Assembly (NCBI GenBank): GCA_003024175.1
Contig: MDYQ01000441.1
Location: 1 to 64,000, forward strand
Direction of reading: 5' to 3'
DNA: 64,000 bases
From: Planoprotostelium fungivorum
Taxonomy: Eukaryota; Evosea; Variosea; Cavosteliida; Cavosteliaceae
Shown here: positions 41,664-53,506 of the stretch, piece after piece
How the letters are laid out: each line of letters starts with the position of its first letter
Numbering within the stretch: the first letter of the stretch is position 1
Program-made: the position numbers and the translations under genes
Notes under the pieces: generated by a model
What the model was told of the DNA's origin: nothing
Seen by the model: the letters and a program-made list of their open reading frames with translations, nothing else
Databases searched by the model: none

Positions 41664-42156
41664 GGCTGGCTCTTTTGTGAATTGGGCCGAGGGATACGTT
41701 GGGTGAATTGTAGATGATTTCAGTTTCAATTTGTTTTCTTTTTTTCGTCTTTCACCAGACAGGTTCTCACGCTTTCATGAAGCATGAGAGTGTGATAATC
41801 TGTTCATCATCTGTGAGGGAGTGGACTCTCATCTTTGTGCGTATGTGATACTATTGAGCAGAAGGGATTTCTTCAGGGATGATGTGAGGTGTTCATGTGT
41901 CATGTGATAAATCAAGTAAGTCGGCTCCGTTGATGCAGAGGCCTTCTGACAGAAGCTCAGGTGCGGTAGAACGCCTGCATCACGAGCACCCGCAACAGTC
42001 GCCACCGCGATCTCTCTTCTCTACATAACCACAACCCTCGTCATCGAGTATCACAAAAATACTCCAAAGAGTCGTACATGGCTTCTATTCTGACAGTGAT
42101 GCACCCGAAATTTCGGGATCGGAACCCCCGGAACCCGACGACAACACAAGCGGCGA
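41664..42156. other. Intergenic region between TAF4 and the isochorismatase-like gene
   Basis: A divergent promoter region. A TTG-initiated extension of the TAF4 frame reaches 41729, but the ATG at 41661-41663 is preferred. No box or RNA gene could be recognised. Confidence 0.4.
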
Positions 42157-42795
42157 ATGAACACATTCCAATCCAATACCATGTCCGAAGCCACAGCCAA
42201 CTTTGATCCTTCCGATCCTTCTTCTCCTTCTCACTACAAGTCCAATGAGACGGCGCTGCTCCTACTCGATTTCCACAACTTCATCGTGAACATGGCCGAC
42301 GCCAGCTCGGCCGTTCAAGTCAGCTCTTCTCTTCGTCAGTGGGCCATCGAGAAGCAGATCCCCGTGCTTCACTGCCTCATCGACATCAAAGAGCCTTTCT
42401 CTCCCGTCTTCAAGATGGCAGCACGATCGGCCATGGTCTCATCTCTTCCCCCTCAGATGTTATCCGAGACCGCAGACCTCAACGAACCATCCTCCGCCTT
42501 CGACCATCATTTCGTCCGGGCACCAGGCACCGTTTCAGCTCTCGAATCAAGAGGCCTGATGGAGTTTTTGCAAGCGAAGGGAATCCGCTCGCTCGTCCTG
42601 TGTGGTCTCTCCACTTCGGGTTGCACGTTCAGCACTGCCAGAGCGGCCACGGACAAGAGATTTGTCGTGACAATCATAGAAGACGGATGCAGCGATCGCT
42701 CGACTGAGGTGCACGAGGTGCTTGTGAAGCACACTCTTCCCATGACTGGCCATGTGACGACCAGCGAACAATTCAAGTCGAACATCAAGTATTAA
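42157..42795 (+). CDS. Isochorismatase-like cysteine hydrolase
   Basis: Single exon, 212 residues. The fold signature is clear: TALLLLDFHNFIVN with the catalytic Asp at the end of the first strand, QIPVLHCLIDI, and LVLCGLSTSGCTFSTARAA with the nucleophilic Cys. The Lys of the usual Asp-Lys-Cys triad normally sits in an R..K..SAF segment; here the corresponding APGTVSAL has no Lys, so the exact reaction is unclear. Related enzymes cut amides such as nicotinamide or ureidoacrylate. The TAA stop overlaps an AATAAA. A second ATG (MSEATANFD) eight codons later could be the real start. Confidence 0.88.
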   Translation: MNTFQSNTMSEATANFDPSDPSSPSHYKSNETALLLLDFHNFIVNMADASSAVQVSSSLRQWAIEKQIPVLHCLIDIKEPFSPVFKMAARSAMVSSLPPQMLSETADLNEPSSAFDHHFVRAPGTVSALESRGLMEFLQAKGIRSLVLCGLSTSGCTFSTARAATDKRFVVTIIEDGCSDRSTEVHEVLVKHTLPMTGHVTTSEQFKSNIKY

Positions 42796-43097
42796 ATAAA
42801 GATCTGTCTTTTCTGAGAAGAAGACTTTTAGTCGTTCCCGCTTCGAGAGTTGTTCACGTCATGCATTTGGGGCCTTGCTTCTTACGCTTGTATCCACACG
42901 TGAATTTTTCGACAGTAGTTCTACTCCCCATCCTGCCGTGCCTCTCTGATAGCCCATCATCGTCTGCTGACGGATCCACACGCACCATCTTCAAGATCTG
43001 TCTCGTGACATCGTACACCATTGATCGTCATGAGGACGTCGCCCTCACCCATCACTCTCCACGTCGAAGGATGACAAGATTGATAATAAAAAGAGAT

Positions 43098-43170
43098 GGT
43101 TTCGCCCGGGATCGAACCGGGGACCCTATGCGTGTTAGGCATATGTGATAACCAACTACACCACGAAACC
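43098..43170 (-). tRNA. tRNA-Val (AAC)
   Basis: The minus strand folds as a 73-base cloverleaf. The acceptor stem is GGTTTCG with CGAAACC. The anticodon stem TATGC/GCATA holds loop CTAACAC with anticodon AAC, and the T arm is CCGGGTTCGATCCCGGG-like (CCGG, TTCGATC, CCGG). There is no intron and no encoded CCA. A TTTTT run follows within a few bases, as expected for RNA polymerase III termination. Confidence 0.95.
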
Positions 43171-43429
43171 AAGGTGTCACGTGCTTCGTCTTCTCGCATG
43201 TATTAATGCGAGCAGTCTAGAACTTATTGCGAAATATCTTCCTTGAAATCACAACGGCAACTCTCCCTCCGGAAGATCCACCTCATACATGAGAGCAGAG
43301 CCTCATAAAAGATGACGTGAACTATACGCGCGGTATATGAACTTCCAGCGATCTCGTTTCAAGACTGCACAACACATCTCTCATCAGCCGCTCGGCGTCT
43401 TCATCCAAAGACGAATACCATCCCTTCTT

Positions 43430-45898
43430 TCATTGTGTAGATTTTTTCGTGCAAGAGATGACGCTCTCCTCGAAGGTCATCCCCCTGCTCTTTCGAATGG
43501 GACTCCACGGGTTCCGCGGCCTCTCGTTCTCCTTCTCGTTGGGGGAGTGCATCTTGCTGTTCTTCGACACCCCTATGCCACCCTGTTCCCGCTCAATTCA
43601 CGTTTGGGACTCCCAAATCTCACCGTCCCGCCATTTTCGAGCTCGTTGAGGAATTTTTTCTCCCACTCTGAATCGGGGGGCGAAGATTGATAGACGGACG
43701 ACCTTCTATTGCCGATGGAGGACCTCCTCTTCTGAGCTTTTAGAATGGACTCTGTCGCTGTTTTTGTTAACGACACCCTAGGTTTCTTGGACAGGGGGGA
43801 GTGGGGAGCGGCCTGCAGGGGGGTCTGGGGGGATACGTTCTGGCTCGTTGTAGATGGAGTGGTGAAGACGGTGGAAGCGGCGCGCTCGACGGTCCTCGGC
43901 GCGATCTTGAGGGCGGGTGCCGCCGTTTTCTGGCGGGAATGAGAAATATTTGAATTTTGAATTTCACCTTGACCGTCGCGGGTGCCTTCGTAACGGTGTT
44001 TGGCTTGACGATCTTACTGACCGCAGGTTTCACGGAAATTTCTTCCTTCTTAGCCACTGAGGTCACCCTGGCAACCTGTACAGGTCACGTGACTTCCCAC
44101 ACCCAGCCTCTTACCTTGAATTCTGCCGCGGACATCGTGGTTGCCATCTTTTTGGCATTCGTGGGCTTCTTCTTCTCCTCTAGATTCGATTTCTCTCTCA
44201 ATGTGGCCGTTGGGGGCGGCACATTCATTTTGGCGGGAGATCTGGCAGATATCGATCTCTTGAGGGTAGGTCGGGGTAGGGCGGATGGCATCGACGATGC
44301 CATCATCTCCTTCATCGATGGAGTGGATGACATCGACGATATCGTCTCCTTCATCGATGAAACGGATGTATTGGATCCTCTCGATGTGTCGCGACTGATT
44401 CGATCCAGTCAATGAATTGGCATCGTCGATGGAAACAACGTGATGTGATGTCGTACGATGATGTGATATCATGCTGATGTATGTATCGCTGTTATGCAAA
44501 AATGATTGATTGGATGACATCACGATGGATTGTCATCATGATGATGGATGTGTACTCACGGTGCTGATGTCATCATCTTCTTCTCCTGCGTGACCTCTGG
44601 TGGGCTCCCCGTCTTCTTATCCTCCGAATTTTCCGCTCGGTACAGTTTCGTCGGGGGTAAGAAGAGTTCGGTCAGCTGATTGCACTTGAACGGTTTGTAT
44701 GGAGAAGAGTGAGAGGAAGATTCCGGGGTGAGGGCGTGGATCTTGCTGAGGACGATCCTCTGGGAGGGTGTGAGGGAGCCTGGGCGATCGATGAGTCCCA
44801 AATTTCAAGTTGAATTGTCAAGTTGAGATTTCAAGTTGGAAGGAGGGATCACCTTTGGGAGTGATGGGTATGGACTTTTCCATGTCGATTGCCGATCTCA
44901 TCTGTTGTCCTAAGACATCCCTCTGTTCTCTCATGGAGGCAAACTTGCTCATGATACTCTCCATCTCCATGCTGTCGTTCATCCCCAGGGGCTGAGAGAC
45001 GTAAATACGTAGGTTACGTATGTAACGGATCGTACTCACCGTACCGAGGGCGGGAGAGTCGTTGCAGTCGGGTTTGGGACTGGCCTGAACGGAAGGAGTG
45101 TTGTGGAATTTTGGCGGGGTCTCAATTTCGAGAGAGAAATCCACGTCAGCCGCCGCGGCGCACAGAGAGGGTGGGGGAACTGCCGACGTGGCGGGTTGTA
45201 GATCGATGTCGGTGTAAACACCGGAAGAAGAGACGATGGGAGGTCTGTGATGGAAAGAGGCCACCGGTGCATGTGATGAGATGTCTTCTACAAACAGGTG
45301 AGGTGATGGTGATCTCTGCATGATGGTGAGAACGATATGAAAAGACGTGGAATCACCTCTACTTGAGCGATGGGTACGAACGGAGGAGGTTCGCTGATGA
45401 CATCGGGGATGGGATCGAAGATGGTGGCGGCATGGATGGAGCTGGCGCCCGACGGTCTCTTGGCTGCGGCACGAATGCGTTGTAAAACCGCCGCGATGTC
45501 TTGAGGAAGTTCGGCCTACAAAGTGATCAATCACAGGGGGAGACGATGGTGATGTTTCATCGCGATGGATGACGCACCGCTGGGGCAGGTGGCTTGGGTG
45601 GGCTCTTCTTCTTTCTCGAGCTGAGAGGAGTGGTGGGACTCTTCTTCACCGGTTCAGATACAAGATCGGCCGAAAAATTACATTGTGTGGCTGGCTTAAG
45701 AGAGAATAGAAAAGTCTTTGTCGCTTGCATCTGTGACTGTCAGATCGAAGGTGATTGTCTGTGATGGAAAGAATGTACCTGTTGTTCTACATCCATAAAA
45801 AGGCTCTCCAAGGACCTCTTCTGTCTTCGAACAGAATTTGGAGTTGTCACTCTCGTCGTAGTAGGGGAGGTGATGCCCTTATCTTCTATCAACATCAT
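43430..45898 (-). CDS. Low-complexity Ser/Pro/Lys-rich protein, unknown function
   Basis: About nine exons with no recognised domain. Pieces in order: QKRSLESLFMDVEQQ, a Pro/Lys stretch (KKKSPPKPPAPA), a short helical segment (SKFASMREQRDVLGQQMR), LTPSQRIVLSKIHALTPES, a long Ser-Met repeat region (SSMSSTPSMKEMMASSM), a basic part, and the tail NPWSPIRKSRGMTFEESV before TGA. Many SP and TP sites suggest phosphorylation by proline-directed kinases, as in cytoskeletal or chromosome-linked proteins; that is a guess. The splice of the last intron restores VSKNSKMHSPNEKENERP. The 5' end is uncertain. Confidence 0.6.
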
Positions 45899-46310
45899 GA
45901 ATTCACATGTATCGTCTCACATAATTGGCTGCATCCAAATTGATCTCAGGACTCTGAAATGCAAGGCCTACAGTCACATTAGCATTGATGGGAGGTAACG
46001 AATGGCAACACACGCGTTGATAGAGAACGAGTTATCTCTGATACGGGAGATAGAGCTTCACTGCTCATTGTGCATGTAACCTGGTGCTTTCCTCTGCTTC
46101 ACCCGAAAAATTCAAAATTAACTGCGGTTCGATTTGGCGGGAAAATGAATGTTACATTTCGCATCACATCCAAGTCGCTCAGGGTGATGTTCTATATTTT
46201 GAATACAGAGTGATACACAGACAGAACAAAATCTCACGCAGCGAGGTCTGTTGGGGAAATTTTCTGTGATAAGAATAAATGTATATGGTGAAATAAATGT
46301 AGTTGTAATT

Positions 46311-46343
46311 GGCCCAAGTGTTTTGTCTCAAAACACTTGGGCC
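46311..46343. repeat. Perfect inverted repeat (hairpin), 15-bp stem, 3-base loop
   Basis: GGCCCAAGTGTTTTG, then TCT, then the exact complement CAAAACACTTGGGCC. It ends 41 bases before the start codon of the BTB gene, so it may lie in that gene's promoter or 5' leader, where a strong stem could affect transcription or translation. The rest of 45899-46383 shows no gene; an AATAAA-rich stretch at 46270-46300 is probably part of the promoter. Confidence 0.85.
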
Positions 46344-46383
46344 TCTCAGTCTCGAAATTGCATTTCAAACAAAACCGAAACAA

Positions 46384-47120
46384 ATGGAAGCAGCCAAAAC
46401 AGAGCCTGAAATCGACCGAGTTGAATTCCTCGTTGGAGATGAGGTACTTGCCTTTTACGAAAGATGAGTGTGATTCACCTCTTCAGATCTTCAGCCTAAA
46501 TCGCGCGGATGTTCAGAAACATCAACCCAATCTACTGAGCATGCTCTTGAGCAACGAAGAGAACGATCGAATGAAGGTAGAGAAGGACAACCACGGACGC
46601 ATTATCATTCGCAGAGCGGCTACCTTCTTCCCCGCCGTGGTGACCTGGCTGGAGTCGTCTAAGGTGGAACCTCTCTCGTGACGACTTCTTGTAACGAGAT
46701 CATCAGATCGAGACACAGGTGCTCGGGTGGATCAAAGAAGAGATCCGGAAGGAGGCCGATTATTACAACCTCAGCGAAATGGTCAAAGCCATGCACATCG
46801 ACGCAGATGAATTTCCCAGGTTCGATGGAGCCTACTTCCCTTCAGATACATACTGTTCTTCCTGTGGTGGAAGGACCTGCACTCAAGGTCACGGCAGAAT
46901 TGTGTTCCAAAAGGAGCCCGCCAAGGCTTATACTAATACTGATTACAAGCGGGAGTCGTCATGGGAGAGAAGCATGGTTGGAGTGAGATTTCAGATGGAT
47001 TACAGAGACGCCGAGCTTCTCCCGTCAGGTCATCCGACTATGTACATACTACTCAAAAATGAAAATCCTCCCACTATTGTAAGCTACACTTTCGTCCATT
47101 TGAAAGACTTGAAACGATAA
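46384..47120 (+). CDS. BTB/KCTD-like (T1-type) domain protein
   Basis: Three exons, about 215 residues. The start MEAAKTEPEIDRVEFLVGDE and then IFSLNRADVQKHQPNLLS, DNHGRIIIRRAATFFPAVV and EADYYNLSEMV follow the potassium-channel tetramerisation type BTB fold found in KCTD proteins. These often act as adaptors for cullin-3 ubiquitin ligases, though the repeat of acidic residues usual at the Cul3 face cannot be judged. The C-terminal half (FDGAYFPSDTYCSSCGGRTC..., VSYTFVHLKDLKR) has four Cys that may bind zinc, and is not recognised. Confidence 0.75.
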
Positions 47121-47946
47121 ACGTGTTGGATTTGTTGTCATTCTGATCGATAAGATCAATAGTTAACTATCGATGGCTCTTACATCACTATCTCCTCCAG
47201 CGAAACCAACGTATGAGTTTTCATCTCCACGTACCAACACTGACACGCTCCCTGAACACCCTTGTGTTCGCTTCCTTCCCTCCGTAAGAGACAGCCTTTC
47301 GATGCTCCAATTGACGTTGTGACAGGAAAGCTGGGCAACTCGCAGAATGTAAGCTTCTGGAGAGATTTTCGGTTGATTGACTTCAAGATTACCATACCTG
47401 TACCAGAGGGGAATGGCTAAACTACACGTATACCAACAGGGATGGACGATCGTATGGTACCAGAGATTACACGGGCTTCTATTCTAATGCCTCTAATGCA
47501 GGTGAGACTACTATCATGCCCTCACAAGCTTAATCGAATGCAGTGGCCAGTGTAGGTGTTGTTATGATCGTTATTGCGACGTTCCTCGTATCTTGATCGC
47601 ATACAATAAACAGTCTCGATGTTTACGCCTCTCTATTGTCACTCCTAGAATCGCCGGATATCCTAAAAAGTTCTTCGCGCTTACGCATCTCTATTGGAGA
47701 TGGACAAATGACCATCGATTCATCGTCAAAAACCAAAAGTGACCCTTGAAGAAGAGAAGACGGTGATTCATACCTGCCAATCTGTCCTCCAAGCTGGAGG
47801 ATCAACCGGATGGAAGGCCCTATCAGTCCAGTGAAAAGACTGCCATCATGATGAACTCGATGACAGTCTCCCTTCTCGTTGTAGTGGGTTTCATTTCGGC
47901 CCAATAGTATTACATCATCATCTTGGGACCGATCGCGTATTCTGAG
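47121..47946. other. Unresolved region with possible small secreted or membrane proteins
   Basis: Two places look like last exons of surface proteins. At 47510-47597 an exon ends VASVGVVMIVIATFLVS and stop, a hydrophobic tail, followed by AATAAA at about 47607. At 47830-47910 another ends MTVSLLVVVGFISAQ and stop. Upstream pieces (for example IDGSYITISSSETN at about 47170) have an extracellular look but could not be joined with confidence. Confidence 0.35.
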
Positions 47947-50521
47947 ATGGCGAGCATTCGTGCTCTGTGGATTTTACGTGACGATTACCCTTCGGTCGTG
48001 ACACACCTTTATTTCTCACGGTGACATCATCTGAGCACGATGATTTTCTGATGTAGAGCGTAGGCGTTATCCCACGGTAGAAAGTCGTTGCAAACGATTA
48101 GGTGCACCAGGAATCATCCCAAATGACGATGCATCTGTGAGATGGATTTTGATGTTACCCCCTCCAACCATCATTACAGATCCTTCCTCTGTTGTGTAAA
48201 TCTTACGATGATTCCATTCGACTTCGAGACCTCGCAGCGGAGAACACCAACCGCATCCCCAACAATGCATTCCGTATAGAGGACGCCAACTTGGGTCACA
48301 TTTGGCCATTCGTATATATCTGTCGAGTGAGACGATAATTCAACCATGAATGAGATCTGTCTCATTCTGATGTCTTGAACAGGGTCAAATGATCTTCGTA
48401 GCCGTACCTTGCATAGAAGATTACACGTCAGATGCTACGACGATCACATTGTGAGTCATTGTTTTCACCAAACTAAATAGACAGACAATCACATCACGTC
48501 TGATGTTGTGAAACAGACCACACGTCACTTCCACACTCTTATTTCTAGAGGATTTTTCTTCTTTCGTCCTTCAATCTCAATTTTATCCTGAATTCGTGAG
48601 TTCATCTCCTCAAGCACATATCAACACATCACCTCATCGATCTCAACATCACTTACATGATCCGATCTACATCTTTCACGATCTCATCTGCGTCGTCACA
48701 TCGATCACCATCATCCCGACTTCACCGTCAGAACACACGACAATTGTCCGAACTGCAACTCTTCCTCTCCAAAATGGCCCCATTCGGTAGACCGAACGAC
48801 ACCCACACAGACAACATCTCAGTCATCGTCCGCAACGGTTTCGCTCCCTTTACCCCTGAGCCAGGAGAGAAGGTGACGTATAATGACGTCATCACAAGAG
48901 CGTTGTAGATCGACGTAAATCAGCGACCGGCGTGGAAACCTTTCTTGTATCAAGGAAAGCAGAAGATCGACTTCTTAATAAGAGATTACGTGCACTGTGC
49001 TCAGTATGACTCGCAGACACAGCCTGATGAGATCATCGTGTCGGGCGCCATCGTTTGCAAGGTGAGTCGTTAGACGAAACGATAGGATACATATGTGACG
49101 TGAATATTCAACTTTTCTGTACATTTCATAACAAGAAAATGGTTTAAGAAAATAAAATTTCGATTTACATATCGCGGAGGAATTAAACCCGACGTAATCT
49201 GACGTAACGATTCCCAGGGAGACTTGGAGAACATAGCGGAAGTAACTGGCTCCATCGTGGCTCCCAGCAGGGTGCCTCCTGGGAAGGGTGTAGTCACTAG
49301 CTTTTCGGTGGATCCGTGCGTGCAGACATCAGAGCAGACTGTGAAAGGAATAACGAGTCATAAGGTGAGAAGATGTGTTCTCGTCGATCAGCATGATGAT
49401 CGTGATCGAATGAGATGAGATGGGATCACCATCACGATCGTCGCGATGGAGATGTGATCGATCGTAGCGATCATCGAACGGCACGATGACGATCATGATC
49501 ATCTCGTTGATAATGTTGATGAAGAACGACAGGTCTGTTTCTCACCTCCACTGGGTAGTTTCGATTTCTGTCGCTACGCCGTCAAATATCTCGGTGAAAT
49601 GCCGATACGAGGATTCTACCAGATGAAAGTGAGATACCGCTCTACAACCTGCCACTATCGTTCTCGACATAATATAGCCTCATCATCGTCCACGGCTCAG
49701 CATCATCTCGCTCACAATCGTCATCACCTCGTTCAAGATCATCATCATCTCATTCGTCACAATCATCATCTCCTCCTTCACGATCATCTCGACGATGATG
49801 ACTTTGTGGTTCAAACGTTCCATAGGAAGTCTCAGCCTCACAAGTGACATTCCTCATCCAATTGAAACTCGGAAACAAGATGCCCAACCAATTTGCACAC
49901 TGCGACATGTACATACCCTTCCCCAGTCGGTAAATCTCCGCGAGATTTCCCACCATAATCTTCCCAGGGGGCCCATAGTGGACGTAGAGGCTATCCCCAC
50001 GGCAGGCACCATTACCGTTTCAAACGATAAGAAGTCACTCCACTGGAACATCGGTCAGAAGTTTACATCGAGGGACAAACAAGTGGCGCTGCCAGCTACA
50101 GTGACATTCGATGCATCGAGAGGTGAGGTCGAAAGAGGAAGAAGGGCTGAATGATCGTCAGCGGTTGTCATCGATCCTTTTCTGGTGGGGACGAATGCAT
50201 ACGTGTCGGTGAGTTGTCGGCCACGGATCATCATGGCCGTCGTTCACGATCGCATCACATCATCTCTTCTTTCGTCACACATCAGCGTTACCACTTCATC
50301 AGCATCATCTCTCGATCGACACCGATAGTGATTTCCTCGTTCATCTCTGATATGAATTCCAACAGCTCAGCTTCAAGATGATCGGAGACAACTTGACCAC
50401 GATCGACATTGACACGCGAAGCATCGTCGTCTATCCCAACGGAAGAGCACAAACGAATGTCATGAAAGAGATCGTCTCAGACGATTACATCATCTGGAAC
50501 TCATTGGGAGACTCTCGATGA
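47947..50521 (+). CDS. AP5M1: AP-5 complex subunit mu
   Basis: Medium subunit of the AP-5 adaptor, which works at late endosomes and lysosomes. About ten exons. The N-terminal longin-like part starts MASIRALWILRDDYPSV, with RRYPTVESRCKRLG and then GHIWPFVYICRGQMIFVAVP. The mu homology domain reads NQRPAWKPFLYQGKQKIDF, GAIVCKGDLENIAEVTGSI, FSPPLGSFDFCRY, MPIRGFYQMK, SLHWNIGQKFTSRDK and, near the C-terminus, SDDYIIWNSLG; each has a counterpart in human AP5M1 (for example YYIWNS). The introns are short, and several hold GATCATC-rich simple sequence. AATAAA lies 5 bases after the stop. No other AP-5 subunit is in the window. Confidence 0.9.
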
Positions 50522-50539
50522 TGAAAATAAAGCAGAGCT

Positions 50540-51216
50540 CATGATTGCCTCGTTGTCTTTGGCCGGTATTACCCGCTTGACCCGGGGAAACTCAACGATC
50601 TGGTGATGGTCATCTACAAGAGAGACTCGAGAGAGGAGCCAGTGGAATGGGAATACCATGATCATTTCACCGACAAGAAGCAAAATCAGCATTTTGTGCG
50701 TGCGGTCTTTGAGAAACACTGTCAGCCAGGGGGACTTCTTCATGGCTTTGACACCATCTTCCTGTGGAGCGATGGATGTAATGGTTATTTCAAGCAGCGT
50801 GAGACCTTCTATTTCATCTCCGAGATCACTGTCAAATATGGGATCAACCTTCGGTGGAATTTTTTTGGGCACAGTCATCGCAATCATCACCACCTTGTTT
50901 GTCGTTGTCGTCTGATCAACTGCTAATGACCATCATCACATCATCTGTCTCATCATCTCTTTTCACCCATTACCTTCCTCGCTTGGATGATTGACCATTG
51001 CCCGAATCTGACATTCTCATAGCTTCCAATCATGGACATAGCTTGTGTGATTCACACACGGGTACAGAAAAACAGATTCTAGCTCGAGAGGAGACGAGAG
51101 TCAACGGGAAGGTTGCTCTACATGATTTTGTACGAGTTTTTCAAAAGATGAAGAACACCACGGTACACACAAACATCCAACCACCAATCAACGAACAATT
51201 GGAGGTGATCACATGA
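50540..51216 (+). mobile_element. Transposase-like (DDE-type) fragment
   Basis: An open stretch with one intron reads WSDGCNGYFKQRETFYFISE and INLRWNFFGHTSNHGHSLCD. This follows the pattern SDG...FK......F......WNFFATSHGKG..DG found in a family of uncharacterised eukaryotic proteins thought to descend from DNA transposases; the two Asp would be catalytic. It lacks a start codon and much of the N-terminal part, begins within 20 bases of the AP5M1 stop, and shows no terminal repeats. It is probably a remnant, or a partial host gene. The family assignment is from memory of the motif. Confidence 0.4.
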
Positions 51217-51309
51217 TCTTCATGAGAAGAATCTGACGAGAAAAGGTTACCCCTATGACAAAGATCAAGGTGTACCACGAGTTCGTTCCATTGTATCTTG
51301 TAGGTTTAT

Positions 51310-53347
51310 TTGTATGTAAGGAGCAAACGGGTCACGACACTTGGTCGTACGGGAAGATTGTTTGAGCGATCCGACGGAGATTCTCGATGCGATCCTCTAT
51401 ATCAAATAACTGTCCTGTGTTTGTGTGTTTTGGGCCCTCAGGCGTTGACTGTGGTATTGACCTTCGTATCTTTTCTATTCTCCGTCAAAGTTCTCGGAAT
51501 CTCAGACAGAAACCACCCAGGCTCTCATCGTCTAAGCGAGAGGAATGTGAGAGACCTCGCATGTGGCTGTGGAGTGCTGACGATAGTTATCAGGGAAAAT
51601 GGACGCACGTCTAGCATTCCGATCGACATTTTCAAACATATAGCGTCCAATTACTTGGACATTCCAGATCTAGCGCCCCTTTATTTTACCAGCACCAATT
51701 TGTATCACATGACACACGAACTCCTCACTAAATGGTCTAAATGCAATAATCACCACATCTGTTTTCCGGTACAATCACCCCATTATTGGTTATTCCGCGA
51801 AGAAGGAGACACTCTTCGTAGAGAATATGCGACAGATCTCAACGCACCTCGATTACCGGTCCACAGCCAAGATCAAATCACGTGGTGGGCGGCTCAAATC
51901 AGACAACCTAGAATGAGAGACATGCTGGCTTCCGTCAGTGCGGGAGACGCTCACCTGGTCCGATACATGTTTCGAACATTAGGGGGTCCAGTGGATCGAT
52001 CGTTGGAATGGTTAGCAGAAGCAGCAGAGATAGCGGCGAAGAATGGTCGCACCAGTTGTCTCCCCAAGTTATCACCTCAACCAGGACTGCAACATGGAAT
52101 ATTGGCCGCCCGAAAAGGATATCTTGACACATTGCAATGGCTGCACCAGGAATCCTGCATCACCGACAGCAGCCTCCATCTGTGTGGTCATTCTGCAGCG
52201 AGGGGAGGCAAGATGCACATTTTACAGTGGCTAAGAGACAATCGAGCTGTCGACTCTAGAGTCTACGTTGGTGCTGCTGGAGGCAACCACATCGATGTGA
52301 TGAATTGGGCGGTGAGGGGAGATGATTTGATACATGAAAAATGATGACATTGGACAGTGGAGTATTGGAATTCCCTTGCCCAACAGTCCTCACGATGTCT
52401 GTGGTGAAGCCGCTGCGAAAGGACATCTTGAAGCGTTAATGTGGGCCAGAGAGGTAAGAACTTCGACATCACATCACCATCAAGTCTGAACTTTCACAGC
52501 ACGACTGCGTTTGGGGCCAGACTTTCATTCGTGCCGCTCGACACAACCAACACAAAGTGAATGACATCACATGTGAAACATCCATCGTTAACCCGTTTTA
52601 AAGGTCTTTTGTTGGGCTAGAGAGAACGGATGCCAAGGACTTCCAGAAGAAGCCATGTTTGAAGCCGTTCAGGGAGGTTCGATAGACATCATCCGTCTAC
52701 TCGTATTCGAGGGGACATCGATCACCAACATCGGTCGCATCGCCATCAACCTCTATCTGAAAGGAATCGAGCCACACACCAGAGAGGGACAGACCATCGA
52801 GATCCTCGAACTTCTCATGTCCCATCGGTTTCGCATGCCCAAAGGTGCAGCGCACCATGCGGCCAGAGGAGGAAAGATTCTGACTCTACGATGGATGTTG
52901 GATCGAGGAATCGAAGTCGAAGGGTGAGACCGTCATCATCCGAATCATATGATCTGATGTCCAATCACATCCCATCATCACAAGTGACTGATGGAGAACA
53001 GAGCCGAAAGTTGGTTGAAATCGGTTCTCAATCGTGAGATCAGCGTCGCCAAGTGTCTCACATTGGGTCATATCCAGATTGTCATCTGGATCATTTCGAG
53101 ACGATGGAACGTAAAAGAACAGGTCGTGAGAAGATGGTGCGATACCAACGACGGAGACTTCAAGAGGGCATACGAAGAGGGAGAGATTCTCTTTAAACAA
53201 GATCACATGATGATGCCATCATCGATGTCGTTATCACCCCAGAGAGAGAGGGGAAGAGAGAGCTCTCAATTGAAACGATGTGAAGGTGAGAACACGAAAG
53301 ATTTAAGATGGGATGCTGAAAGAGGACAGAGGTTATCAAGAGGATGA
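51310..53347 (+). CDS. Ankyrin-repeat protein with F-box-like N-terminus
   Basis: About six exons. An F-box-like segment (IPIDIFKHIASNYLDIPD with APLYFTSTNLY) is followed by ankyrin-type repeats of the looser protist sort: HSAARGGKMHILQWLRDN, AGGNHIDVMNWAV, EAAAKGHLEALMWARE, HHAARGGKILTLRWMLDRG. Proteins of this kind are common in amoebae and viruses of amoebae; the F-box would link targets to an SCF ubiquitin ligase. The first 90 codons from 51310 include a hydrophobic run (LCLCVLGPQALTVVLTF) that does not look native, so the real start is probably nearer 51600 in an exon I could not fix. The C-terminal 60 residues are charged and unstructured. Confidence 0.7.
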
Positions 53348-53506
53348 GGTCAGCATGAAGCGAACGTGAACAGTTTTGTTACCGGAAGGATGTATATAAA
53401 TGAGAAGAACCTTCTACTTTCGTGACCGAACGTCGTGTTGATCACCTCACATCGGTTCTCTTCACCTCTCTGTGGCTGAGGAGACAAGCAGTTTTCGATA
53501 TCCTTA

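Noticed and set aside
43840-43865. Copy of the CTACAACG motif as an intron element
   Set aside because: Here, and at about 15590 and 45196, it lies in apparent coding sequence (reading PSTTS, ASTTA and DLQPA), so not all copies are intronic; these were left out of the intron count.
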